A stretch of DNA of 50,557 nt from a virus, in the IMG/VR virus record IMGVR_UViG_3300020477_000041, positions 1-50,557 of that record; one strand, 5' to 3'. The position numbers were made by a program, and so were the translations under genes. Below are positions 38,864-47,112 of the stretch, in pieces. Under the pieces are notes generated by a model. It was not told where the DNA came from, made no database searches, and saw only the letters and a list, made by a program, of their open reading frames with translations. Positions within the stretch are counted from its first letter, which is position 1. The number at the start of each line of letters is the position of its first letter.

Positions 38864-40933
38864 ATGGATGAATACGAAGAATATAAGCTAGTAGGCTTAG
38901 TAAAATCAAGGTTTATGGATGCTGAAACAGGTCGTAGACCTGATGAAGAACGCTGGCTTAAAGCTTATAAAAATTATCGCGGTATCTACGATTCTACCAC
39001 ACAGTACCGTGATAACGAGCGTAGTAAAGTCTTTATAAAGATTACAAAGACAAAGGTACTTGCTGCTTACGGACAGATTGTAGATATTTTATTTTCACAA
39101 AACAAGTTTCCTATTACTGTGGAGTCTACACCTGTTCCTGAAGGTATTGCTGAGTTCGCTCATCTTTCGCAGCAACCACAACAACCAGAACAAGAAGAAA
39201 GCCCTTATGGTTTTCCCGGTGACGGAAAAGAACTTCCACCGGGTGCTACAGAAGCTACTCTTCTTGCGGGTCTAAGTAATAAGTACGAAGGTGCTAATTT
39301 AGAAGAAGGCGTAGCTAAAGCTCCAAATGCACCTCAAATAGCTCCAGCAAGAGAATCCGCACGTTATATGGAAAAGTGCATTCAAGATCAGCTTTTGGAT
39401 ACTAACGCAGTAACTATTATGAGGCACTCTTTGTTTGAGTGTTCTTTGTTAGGCACTGGTGTTGTAAAAGGACCGTTTAATTATAGCAAGACAGTACACA
39501 ACTGGGCAGTTCCAGAAGAAGGTAGCCCTGAAGGCGAGAAACAGTACGAACCTTACGAAAAGACTGTTCCTCGTTTAAGCTCTGTTAGCTGTTGGGATTT
39601 TTATCCTGATCCTTCTGCTACCTCTATTAGTGATTGTGAATACGTTATTGAAAGACACAGATTTAACAGGGAGCAATTGCGTGATCTTCTTAATCGTCCT
39701 TTATTCGATGAAGACGCTATTAAACGAGTTCTTGATGAAGGTCCAAACTATCAAGAACGCTATTTTGAAAGTACTTTGTACAATAATGAAAAGGATACTA
39801 ATAATGAGAAAAATCGTTATGAAGTATTGGAATACTGGGGTATCATGGATACGGCACTTGCGCGAGAAGCTGGTCTTGAAATATCGGAAGATTCGGGACG
39901 ATCTGTTCAGGTAAACGTCTGGGTTTGTGGTGAAGAAGTTCTTAGAATTGTTTCTAATCCGTTTCTTCCTACTAGACTACCCTACTACTCATTTCCGTTT
40001 GAACTCAACCCTTATCAGATTTTTGGTGTAGGTGTTGCAGAAAATATGGAAGATAGCCAGCTTCTTATGAACGGTCACGTAAGAATGGCTATTGACAATC
40101 TTGCTTTAGCTGGCAATCTAGTTTTTGACATTGATGAAACACAACTTGTACCGGGACAATCTTATGATGTATTTCCCGGTAAAGTTTTTAGAAGGCAATC
40201 TGGTGTAACAGGAACAGCTATCAACGGTATCAAGTTTCCTAATACTGCTGGAGAGAATATTCAGATGTACGACAAAGCAAGACAACTTGCTGACGAACAA
40301 ACTGGTATTCCAAGTATCATGCACGGGCAGACAGGTGTTACAGGAACAGGAAGAACTGCCGCTGGTTTAAGTATGCTTATGTCCAGTGCAGGATTAAGTA
40401 TTAAGACTGTTATCAAGAATATTGATGATTTTCTTTTAAAGCCTCTTGGAGAATCTTACTTTCAATGGAACATGCAGTTTAATTCAAACATGCCTGAAAT
40501 ACACGGTGATCTTGAAATCAAACCACGAGGTACAAGCGCAGTAGTTCAAAAGGAAGTACGTAGTCAGCGTCTTACTACACTTCTTCAAACTATTTCCAAT
40601 CCAATGCTTGCTCCTTTTATCAAGATTCCAAACCTTATAAAAGAACTTGCTATTAGTCAAGATATTGATCCTGATCTGCTTGTAAACGACGTAAATGACG
40701 CAGCTATTTTCGCAGATATTTTGAGAGGTATAAATGCACAACCGACAGGCCAAGAACCTTCTCCCGCTGGTCAGCAACCCCCAGCTATGGGAGCCGCTGG
40801 AGGAGTACCTCAAACAGTTGGCCCAAATGATGCAGCGGCAACTGGTGGTGGCGGAATCGGAGTTGGAGATGCGCCGATTGCAGGGGAAGCTGGCTTTGCT
40901 GGAAACATTGGTGAACCTCAAGGTATCGGCTGA
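38864..40933 (+). CDS. Portal protein
   Basis: 689 aa, the usual size for a podoviral portal that forms the ring at the capsid vertex. The N-terminal helical part (EERWLKAYKNYRGIYD, SKVFIKITKTKVLAAYGQIVDILF) and the middle (RLPYYSFPFELNPYQIFGVGVAENMEDSQLLMNGHVRMAIDNLALAGN) with DEQTGIPSIMHGQTG are typical portal features. The C-terminal 80 residues are Pro/Gly/Ala-rich and flexible. The order terminase, portal, scaffold, capsid supports it. Confidence 0.85.
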   Translation: MDEYEEYKLVGLVKSRFMDAETGRRPDEERWLKAYKNYRGIYDSTTQYRDNERSKVFIKITKTKVLAAYGQIVDILFSQNKFPITVESTPVPEGIAEFAHLSQQPQQPEQEESPYGFPGDGKELPPGATEATLLAGLSNKYEGANLEEGVAKAPNAPQIAPARESARYMEKCIQDQLLDTNAVTIMRHSLFECSLLGTGVVKGPFNYSKTVHNWAVPEEGSPEGEKQYEPYEKTVPRLSSVSCWDFYPDPSATSISDCEYVIERHRFNREQLRDLLNRPLFDEDAIKRVLDEGPNYQERYFESTLYNNEKDTNNEKNRYEVLEYWGIMDTALAREAGLEISEDSGRSVQVNVWVCGEEVLRIVSNPFLPTRLPYYSFPFELNPYQIFGVGVAENMEDSQLLMNGHVRMAIDNLALAGNLVFDIDETQLVPGQSYDVFPGKVFRRQSGVTGTAINGIKFPNTAGENIQMYDKARQLADEQTGIPSIMHGQTGVTGTGRTAAGLSMLMSSAGLSIKTVIKNIDDFLLKPLGESYFQWNMQFNSNMPEIHGDLEIKPRGTSAVVQKEVRSQRLTTLLQTISNPMLAPFIKIPNLIKELAISQDIDPDLLVNDVNDAAIFADILRGINAQPTGQEPSPAGQQPPAMGAAGGVPQTVGPNDAAATGGGGIGVGDAPIAGEAGFAGNIGEPQGIG

Positions 40934-40964
40934 ATCAGATTCTAAAATGAAAGAATAGTCTTTA

Positions 40965-42797
40965 ATGGCGTATGCAGATGAATATCAAGGCTTTGTACCA
41001 GTTGTAGGAGGTTTTTCTGATCCTTCTATTACTTCTTCTAATAGGTCAAGTGGTTTTATTCCTGTTGTAGGAGGGTTTAGTCAACCTCAATATCAATCGC
41101 CTCAATATGATTTTTCTAGTTCAGATAGTTTTATTCCAAAAAAATCAAACTACTATCCAAGCTATGATTTTTCTGCATTTTCGTCACAAGAACCTGAAGA
41201 TACTTCTGAAGTTATTTCGCCTGTTCCTACTACTCCGATTGTTTCACTAGATGATGTCTCAGATGATGGTTCGGATGATGATGGTGATGATACAGATACA
41301 GAAGGTCAAGATACGAATACAGGAGCGGAAAATACTACTGGAGCAATATCTAGTGTTGCTGATGCGCTAGGAATATCCAGTATTACTGATACATTAGGAT
41401 TCACTGAACCAGATGTTAATACTTATACAGAACCAGATATATTCGGTTCTAATCCTTTTAGTGTAGAAGCTGCTTTCACGGGAGCAGCACAAAACGCTGT
41501 TCTAGGTTTCTTAGGTGTACCTGAACCTGTATCTACAGCTATTGGACTTGCTGTAGGGGCAGTTGGTGTTGCAAATCATGCTCAAGCACTTAATAACGCT
41601 ATAGAACTAGAAGCTGCTATGTGGGGGCAACCACCGGGAAGAACAATAGATTTTTTTAGTGCTATTCCGTCTTATTTAGGACTTGCACCAGCGCCAATTA
41701 CTGAAGAGGAGGCTGACACGGCTCTCGCGGCAAAAGGAGCATATTTTGCTGAAGGACCATTATTTGGGGAACCTCATGCTGCTGGAGTTCCTAATCAAAA
41801 AACCCAACTTGAAATTGAACTAGCACTATATGAAGCGGAAGAAGAAGCGGCAGAAGAAGCAGAAGCATCGGGTCCAGATAGTGAAGGTCACGGACCTGAT
41901 GATGATATTGAACCCGGCACATTTGGAGCTATTTCAGAAGTCGGCGTAAGTATTGCGGAAGCAATATCACAGGCAGCAGAAGCATCAGCAGCAGAAGAAG
42001 CAGAAGCAGCAGAAGCAGCAGAAGCAGCAGAAGCAGCAGCAGCCGGTTTTGATGTAGACGAAGAGGATATAGCAGCAGAAGAGATTTCTGAAGCAACTTC
42101 GGAAGAAGCAGCAGAAGCAGCAGCAGCAGAAGCAGACGCAGAAGCAGCAGCAGATGTAGCAGAAGCAGAAGCAGAAGCAGAAGCTATGTCCGATCCTGAT
42201 GATGATGATGATGGCGATGACGAGGGAGGTGATGATGGCGATGATGATGGTGGTGGTCCTTGTTGGGTTGCTGGAACACAAATCTTAATGAAGGACGGTT
42301 CTTGTAAAAATATTGAGAATTTAAAAATAGGCGATATGGTTATGTCCTTTCCAGAAAATTCTAAGATTAGACGTTGGAACACTTCACTAGAAGCTAAACC
42401 TATTATTAATCTTTTAGTATCTAAAGCTAATATATGGCATTTAAATGATTCTATGGTTTCTGAAAATGAATGGATGGTAAAATCAGATGGAACAGCTAGT
42501 CTTGTACAGTGGTTAAATGTTGGTGACGAACTTATGGATCAAGATGGAAATAAAGTAAAAGTTTATAGAAATGAACCTGCTGAAGGAAAACTTTCAAGAC
42601 AAGTTGTTTATAACTTTGAATCAGAAAATAATTACTCTTACATAGCAAATAATATGAGAACATTAAAAGGTAAAGCAGTAAGAATGGCTGAATCTAAAAT
42701 GAATAGTTTTAGCGAAGGTTATTTTTCTGATGAAGGCAGCAGTATGAAGCAAGGGTGGAGTATGCAAGACGAGTACAGAAGAAAATTCGGTAGTTAA
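40965..42797 (+). CDS. Virion-locus protein with C-terminal Hint domain (610 aa)
   Basis: 610 aa. N-terminal duplicated motif GF(V/I)PVVGGFS (residues about 9 and 30), a Pro/Ser-rich region, a Gly/Ala hydrophobic zone (about 175-205), an Ala/Glu repeat region (AEAAEAAEA, about 335-405) and a poly-Asp/Gly stretch leading to Cys433. From Cys433 follows a Hint (hedgehog/intein) domain: CWVAGTQILMKDGSCKNIENLKIGDMV, then WMVKSDGTASLVQWLNVGDEL and VVYNFESENNYSYIANN. Such domains cleave or splice their own protein through the first Cys. The usual TxxH histidine and a terminal HN are not seen. Its place between portal and scaffold suggests a virion component processed before or during assembly. See findings. 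Confidence 0.65.
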   Translation: MAYADEYQGFVPVVGGFSDPSITSSNRSSGFIPVVGGFSQPQYQSPQYDFSSSDSFIPKKSNYYPSYDFSAFSSQEPEDTSEVISPVPTTPIVSLDDVSDDGSDDDGDDTDTEGQDTNTGAENTTGAISSVADALGISSITDTLGFTEPDVNTYTEPDIFGSNPFSVEAAFTGAAQNAVLGFLGVPEPVSTAIGLAVGAVGVANHAQALNNAIELEAAMWGQPPGRTIDFFSAIPSYLGLAPAPITEEEADTALAAKGAYFAEGPLFGEPHAAGVPNQKTQLEIELALYEAEEEAAEEAEASGPDSEGHGPDDDIEPGTFGAISEVGVSIAEAISQAAEASAAEEAEAAEAAEAAEAAAAGFDVDEEDIAAEEISEATSEEAAEAAAAEADAEAAADVAEAEAEAEAMSDPDDDDDGDDEGGDDGDDDGGGPCWVAGTQILMKDGSCKNIENLKIGDMVMSFPENSKIRRWNTSLEAKPIINLLVSKANIWHLNDSMVSENEWMVKSDGTASLVQWLNVGDELMDQDGNKVKVYRNEPAEGKLSRQVVYNFESENNYSYIANNMRTLKGKAVRMAESKMNSFSEGYFSDEGSSMKQGWSMQDEYRRKFGS

Positions 42798-42823
42798 TTT
42801 TACAAACAAAAAGGAAAGATAAA

Positions 42824-43552
42824 ATGGCATTAGTAGATAGACCAGAAATGATGGATGCAGAACAAACATCACCACCTCCCTTACTAGAAAACGATGCTTT
42901 GGAACTGGGAATGGTGAATGAGGCTGAAGGTGCTTTGCCAGATGAAGGCGGTGTAGAATCTATGAAAGATGATGTCTCTGCAACTGCTCAAGAAGGTGAT
43001 TTTATTCTTCCTTATGAAAGCCTTCTTTTTTATGGATTTGAAAAGATCAATGAAATAGTAAGAAGTGCTATTGAGCAACTTGGCCCAGAAATTGATCTAG
43101 AAAATGTTGACGAAGGAGCGGAAGTTCCTATTCAAATTTCTAACTTTGAATATCGTATTCCAAGCAGATTGGTTCCTATTATTGGTGAAGAAGAATTGGA
43201 AGCTATTCGTACTAAAGGTTTAGAATTTAGAGATCAACTAGAATCTGTAAGAACTGAAGGTTTTGTAGAAAGAGATGCTCCTTCTCCAGAAGAAGACATG
43301 CCAATGCCTTCAGAGCAAGATATGGCTATGGCTGAAGCACCTATGCCAATGCCACAAGAAGCTCCAGCCATGCCTATGCCACAACAAGCTCCAGCCATGC
43401 CTATGATGAAAGGCGGCGGATACGTTCCTATGCAAGGTGTTGGTGGCGTAGACAATCCCGGTTTCAACAATCCTTTACAACCTCCTACAAAGACTATGGA
43501 AGAACAGACTTTGGATATGAGAGGTGGAGGGCTTGTACAAAAAAAGAGATAA
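42824..43552 (+). CDS. Pro/Met-rich structural-block protein (242 aa)
   Basis: ATG after AAAAAGGAAAG. An acidic N-terminal third, a central domain with FEYRIPSRLVPIIGEEELEAIRTKG and a C-terminal low-complexity region with the tandem motif APAMPMPQ, followed by MKGGGYVPMQGVGG and a final MRGGGLVQKKR. The GGG-V signatures recur in small proteins at 33517, 33809 and 38608. Its place between the Hint protein and scaffold suggests a head-assembly factor. No family known to me. Confidence 0.5.
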   Translation: MALVDRPEMMDAEQTSPPPLLENDALELGMVNEAEGALPDEGGVESMKDDVSATAQEGDFILPYESLLFYGFEKINEIVRSAIEQLGPEIDLENVDEGAEVPIQISNFEYRIPSRLVPIIGEEELEAIRTKGLEFRDQLESVRTEGFVERDAPSPEEDMPMPSEQDMAMAEAPMPMPQEAPAMPMPQQAPAMPMMKGGGYVPMQGVGGVDNPGFNNPLQPPTKTMEEQTLDMRGGGLVQKKR

Positions 43553-43575
43553 GACTGAAGAAAGTCTTTAAACGG

Positions 43576-43658
43576 AGCGGCTACCCGATTCAATATTGGC
43601 CCCGCTAATTAACACTACTCCTCTGAACGGCTACCCGACTACGTGTCGGCCCCAAGAG
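43576..43658 (+). ncRNA. Two tandem copies of a structured RNA motif in the scaffold gene leader
   Basis: CGGCTACCCGA occurs at 43578-43588 and 43628-43638, 50 bases apart. Each copy can fold as GG, asymmetric loop CTAC, stem CCGA with a partner 7 bases later (TTGG in copy 1, TCGG in copy 2), then CC loop and CC closing. Copy 1 adds AGCGG/CCGCT and copy 2 adds CTCT/AGAG. The inner stem and outer stems vary in compatible ways while the loops are identical. The scaffold ribosome site begins right after copy 2 (43659 on). Not matched to a known RNA family. Confidence 0.5.
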
Positions 43659-43673
43659 AAAAAGGAGATAAAA

Positions 43674-44519
43674 ATGACTGATACAACACAAGAAGAAGAA
43701 TTACTAGAGCCTACCCCATATGAAAATGCGTACAGGCGAACATTGAATGAACCAGAGTGGGATGATCAACTGGACCCCGCTGTAGAACAAGCGGCTACTC
43801 CTAGAAAGTCTGATGGTGTAGTTCAAAGAGAGGAACACGACTACAAAAAGCGTTATGACGATCTCAAGAAACACTATGATTCCAAACTTAATGAATGGCG
43901 TCAAAATCGAGAGATCATGGAAGCAAAGCTTAAAATGTCTGAACAACCTGTTAATGTTGCTCAAGAACTTCCAAAGACACGCGAAGAACTGGATAACTTT
44001 AGAGATCAATATCCAGATGTTTACGATGTAGTCGAAACTATCTCTACTCTTCAAGCACAAGATAAAGTAAAGGAAGTTGAAGAGAAACTTGAAAGTCTGA
44101 GAGAAAAAGAAGTAGAAGCTGAAAGAGTTACTTCAGAAAAACAACTTCTTGCACTTCATCCAGATTTCAACGAACTTAAAACTGACGAAAACTTTATCAA
44201 TTGGCTTGATGAACAACCTGAAAATATATCTGATGGCGTGTATCACAACAACACAGATGTAAAATGGGCCGCTAGAGTAATTGATCTTTATAAAGGTGAT
44301 ATCGGTCAATCAAGGTCTAGACGTTCTAATTCAAAACAAACTAATGCAGAAGCTGCACAAGTTGTTACAAGAACCAGTAAAGGTTTAGAGCCTTTAGGTT
44401 CTGATAAGAAAGTTTGGACCATTGAAGAAATCTCCCGCTTAAAACCGTGGGAATATGAAAAACTAGAGAAAGAGATCGACGCTGCTGCCCGTGATGGGCG
44501 TGTCGTTGACTCGCTTTAA
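43674..44519 (+). CDS. Scaffolding protein
   Basis: ATG 43674 has AAAAAGGAG 10 bases upstream; a frame starting at 43596 runs through the leader and is rejected. The 281-aa product is charged and helical, with a coiled coil (DYKKRYDDLKKHYDSKLNEWRQNREIMEAKLKM) in the first half, an Asp/Glu-rich N-terminus and a conserved C-terminal WTIEEISRLKPWEYEKLEKEIDAA. It lies just before the capsid gene as a scaffold does. It would direct capsid assembly and be expelled. Confidence 0.7.
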   Translation: MTDTTQEEELLEPTPYENAYRRTLNEPEWDDQLDPAVEQAATPRKSDGVVQREEHDYKKRYDDLKKHYDSKLNEWRQNREIMEAKLKMSEQPVNVAQELPKTREELDNFRDQYPDVYDVVETISTLQAQDKVKEVEEKLESLREKEVEAERVTSEKQLLALHPDFNELKTDENFINWLDEQPENISDGVYHNNTDVKWAARVIDLYKGDIGQSRSRRSNSKQTNAEAAQVVTRTSKGLEPLGSDKKVWTIEEISRLKPWEYEKLEKEIDAAARDGRVVDSL

Positions 44520-44548
44520 CCTTTAACCAAAATTAAGGAGAAACAAAA

Positions 44549-45499
44549 ATGGCTTTTACTCGCGCTGGTGGGTATCAGAATTTACCGTCAGGTAATTTTG
44601 TACCTACAATTTACAGCCAAAAAGTTCTCAAGTTTTTCCGACGCGCATCGGTAGCTGAAGCAATCACCAATACCGACTATGCTGGTGAAATTGAGAATTT
44701 TGGCGATACCGTGAACATCATCAAAGAACCATCCATCACGGTGCGTTCTTATGCTAGAGGTTCGACGGTAAATACAGAAGATTTGTCTGATGACCAGATT
44801 CAACTGGTTGTTGATCAGGGCAACTACTTTGCCTTTAAGGTCGATGACATTGAAGAACGTCACAGTCATCTTAACTTTGAATCGCTTTCGACTTCTTCGG
44901 GTGCTTACTCGTTGAAGAAAGCGTTCGATTATAATGTCCTCAAGAACATTTACGACAATGCCGCTGCTTCCAGTGGCACTCTTGCAACACAAAGCACTTC
45001 TGCCGATACTGGTGATGAAGTTGCTAATCTGGTTGCACAGGCTGCTCGTAATCTTGACGAGAATGATGTTCCTGAAGAGAATCGTTGGCTTGTGGCACCA
45101 CCACAGTTCTACGAAGTTCTTAGAGGAGCATCGTCTAAGGTTATGGACATGTCGGTCACAGGTGGCGGTTCCTCGCCTCTTTTGAACGGCAAAGTAACTG
45201 CCCAACAGTTGCATGGTTTCGACCTGTATCAGTCCAACGCTATTGCAGTTGGTTCTACAGGTACTGCGGCTACGCATACTTTTGGCTCTGGTACAAACTC
45301 TGGTGAAACTCTTATTCTGTATGGGCATCAAAGTGCTGTTGTTACTGCTTCGCACATTGCCAAGACAGAAGTGATTCGTGACCCCGACAGCTTTGCTGAC
45401 ATTGTTAGAGGTCTTCACGTTTTCGGACGTAAGGTTCTCAAAGGCAGTGGCACTGGCTTCAAGGGCGCGTTCAAGGGTTTGCTGGACTTAGACAGTTAA
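44549..45499 (+). CDS. Major capsid protein
   Basis: 316 aa with a strong AAGGAGAAA site. The N-terminus FVPTIYSQKVLKFFRRASVAEAITNTDYAGEIENFGDTVNIIKEPSITVRSYARG is the typical opening of marine podoviral HK97-fold capsids, followed by TFGSGTNSGETLILYGHQSAVVTASHIAKTEVIRDP near the C-terminus. Codons are visibly richer in C than in the neighbouring genes, as expected for a very abundant protein. It follows the scaffold directly. Confidence 0.88.
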   Translation: MAFTRAGGYQNLPSGNFVPTIYSQKVLKFFRRASVAEAITNTDYAGEIENFGDTVNIIKEPSITVRSYARGSTVNTEDLSDDQIQLVVDQGNYFAFKVDDIEERHSHLNFESLSTSSGAYSLKKAFDYNVLKNIYDNAAASSGTLATQSTSADTGDEVANLVAQAARNLDENDVPEENRWLVAPPQFYEVLRGASSKVMDMSVTGGGSSPLLNGKVTAQQLHGFDLYQSNAIAVGSTGTAATHTFGSGTNSGETLILYGHQSAVVTASHIAKTEVIRDPDSFADIVRGLHVFGRKVLKGSGTGFKGAFKGLLDLDS

Positions 45500-45515
45500 A
45501 AGGGAGGACTGAAAA

Positions 45516-45983
45516 ATGGCTACTTATACTATTACAGGTGGTGGCACTACAGGTCTTTCCTCTAGTGCGCCTAAAGTTCGCGTAGCAAGCGTAGTTGTTG
45601 ACTTCTCGTCTACTACGAATGCTGCGGGTGATGTTTTTGAGTGTATTGAAGTTCCAGCAAATAGTTATGTTGTTACTGCTGGTGTTGATATTCTTACTGT
45701 TGGAACAGGCAGTGGAACTATCTCTCTTGGAGATGGTGATGATGTCGACCGTTATGTAGCGGCTGTTGTTATGACAGCGGCTGGTCAGAAAACTATCGTA
45801 GCTCAAGCTGGTACTAGTGTTATGGGTACTACTTCTGCGGGATACGGCATTTATGCTGATTCTGATACAATTGATATTGTTACTGCGACTGCTGCCGTAA
45901 ACGGTGTTTGCCGTGTTTGGGCAATTATTGCAGATGTTGATGGTATTGGTGACGGTCAAGGTCAAAAGGTAACTTTCGCCTAA
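45516..45983 (+). CDS. Capsid decoration or head-fibre-type protein (155 aa)
   Basis: 155 aa, GGGAGGA before the ATG, right after the capsid gene and just before a terminator. It is a Gly/Ala/Thr/Val-rich beta protein (e.g. TISLGDGDDVDRYVAAVVMTAAG) with no charged helices. Small beta proteins at this place usually decorate the head. Function by position. Confidence 0.55.
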   Translation: MATYTITGGGTTGLSSSAPKVRVASVVVDFSSTTNAAGDVFECIEVPANSYVVTAGVDILTVGTGSGTISLGDGDDVDRYVAAVVMTAAGQKTIVAQAGTSVMGTTSAGYGIYADSDTIDIVTATAAVNGVCRVWAIIADVDGIGDGQGQKVTFA

Positions 45984-45997
45984 CCTGATCTAAAATT

Positions 45998-46027
45998 GTG
46001 TGGGGGAGATTAATTTCTCCCTCACAC
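45998..46027 (+). terminator. Terminator after capsid operon
   Basis: GTGTGGGGGAGA (45998-46009) pairs with TCTCCCTCACAC (46016-46027), one G-T pair, followed by TTCATATCTTTTT. It lowers expression of tail genes relative to capsid. Confidence 0.8.
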
Positions 46028-46068
46028 TTCATATCTTTTTAATTCTTTTAAAACAGCATGGATGAAAA

Positions 46069-47112
46069 ATGGCTACATTTCTAGCACTGACGAATAGAAT
46101 ACTTAATGAGTTAAATGAACCTGAACTTACTTCAGGTACTTTTACAAGTTCTAGAGGTATTCAGACTATCGCTAAGAACATGGTAAATAAAAGTGTTCAC
46201 GATATCTATAATTCTGAAATAGAGTGGCCTTTTATTCATAGCGATCAAACTGACTCTCTTACTGCTGGAACACAAGAATATAGCTTTCCTTCTGATCACA
46301 GAAAAGTTAAAGTAGGTACGTTTATTCTTGTTCCTTCTAATCTTATTACAAACGGTACGTTTGATTCTAATATTAATTCTTGGTCTACAACATCTGGTAG
46401 TCCATCTCACTCATCAGGTGTTATGAGACTTAACTCCGCTGGCGCAGAACAATCATTTAGCACTGTAGTAAATAAACAGTATGTTCTAAGATGCCGTACA
46501 TTTGGAGGTGATCTTACTTTAAATATAGGAACTGGTTCTGGTGGAACTCAAATAGATACACAAACATTAAGTGTTGACAACGTAGGTGACGGACAGTATC
46601 ATGCAATTAAGTTTGCTGCTACAACAACTACAACATATGTAGGATTTGTTAACTCTGCTTCTGCTAATTACGATGTAGATAATGTAGAAGTATCTGAAGA
46701 TATTCCACCAAGACGATTAAAATTCTTGTCGTATGAGGAGTGGTACGAGAAATTTTCAGCAAGAGATTTAGACCCTACTCAAAAGGAACAGTTTGGTCTT
46801 CCTGAGTATGTGTACGAAACATTTGATGATAAGTACGGTCTTACTCCTATTCCAGATAGAAGTACTATAAGTGTAAAGTACGAATATTACAAAGTACACA
46901 CTGATTTAGATGCACATGGCGACACGCCTGATCTTCCATCGCGATATGACGATGTAATAGTAAACAGAGGAAAGTATTATCTGCACATTGTAAGAGCTAA
47001 TATGCCAGCAGCGCAACTTTCTGAAAAAGATTATAAAGAAGGTTTATCCAGAATGAGGATTGAACTTATAAATAAAAGAAATTATATTTTTGCATCAGGA
47101 TTGCATATCTAA
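46069..47112 (+). CDS. Tail tubular/adaptor protein with inserted carbohydrate-binding-like module
   Basis: 347 aa. Residues 1-90 and 212-347 read as the T7 gp11-type tail tubular protein A (LALTNRILNELNEPEL, SVHDIYNSEIEWPFI, RRLKFLSYEEWYEKFS). Residues about 91-211 are an insertion (NLITNGTFDSNINSWSTTSG...DVDNVEVSEDI) with the layout of a beta-jelly-roll binding module of the CBM4/9/22 kind. It joins the head-tail tube and may contact surface glycan. The stop overlaps the next ATG. Confidence 0.65.
   Translation: MATFLALTNRILNELNEPELTSGTFTSSRGIQTIAKNMVNKSVHDIYNSEIEWPFIHSDQTDSLTAGTQEYSFPSDHRKVKVGTFILVPSNLITNGTFDSNINSWSTTSGSPSHSSGVMRLNSAGAEQSFSTVVNKQYVLRCRTFGGDLTLNIGTGSGGTQIDTQTLSVDNVGDGQYHAIKFAATTTTTYVGFVNSASANYDVDNVEVSEDIPPRRLKFLSYEEWYEKFSARDLDPTQKEQFGLPEYVYETFDDKYGLTPIPDRSTISVKYEYYKVHTDLDAHGDTPDLPSRYDDVIVNRGKYYLHIVRANMPAAQLSEKDYKEGLSRMRIELINKRNYIFASGLHI

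Noticed and set aside
40734-40958. 74-aa frame over the portal C-terminus
   Set aside because: Shadow of the Pro/Gly-rich portal end; no ribosome site and no conserved features.
41888-42382. Minus-strand Ser/Ala-rich frame opposite the Hint gene
   Set aside because: Antisense of the Ala/Glu and Asp repeats, no start site or context.
44588-45418. 276-aa minus-strand frame opposite capsid
   Set aside because: Long only because of the codon bias in the capsid gene; Cys/Arg/Ser-rich nonsense composition.
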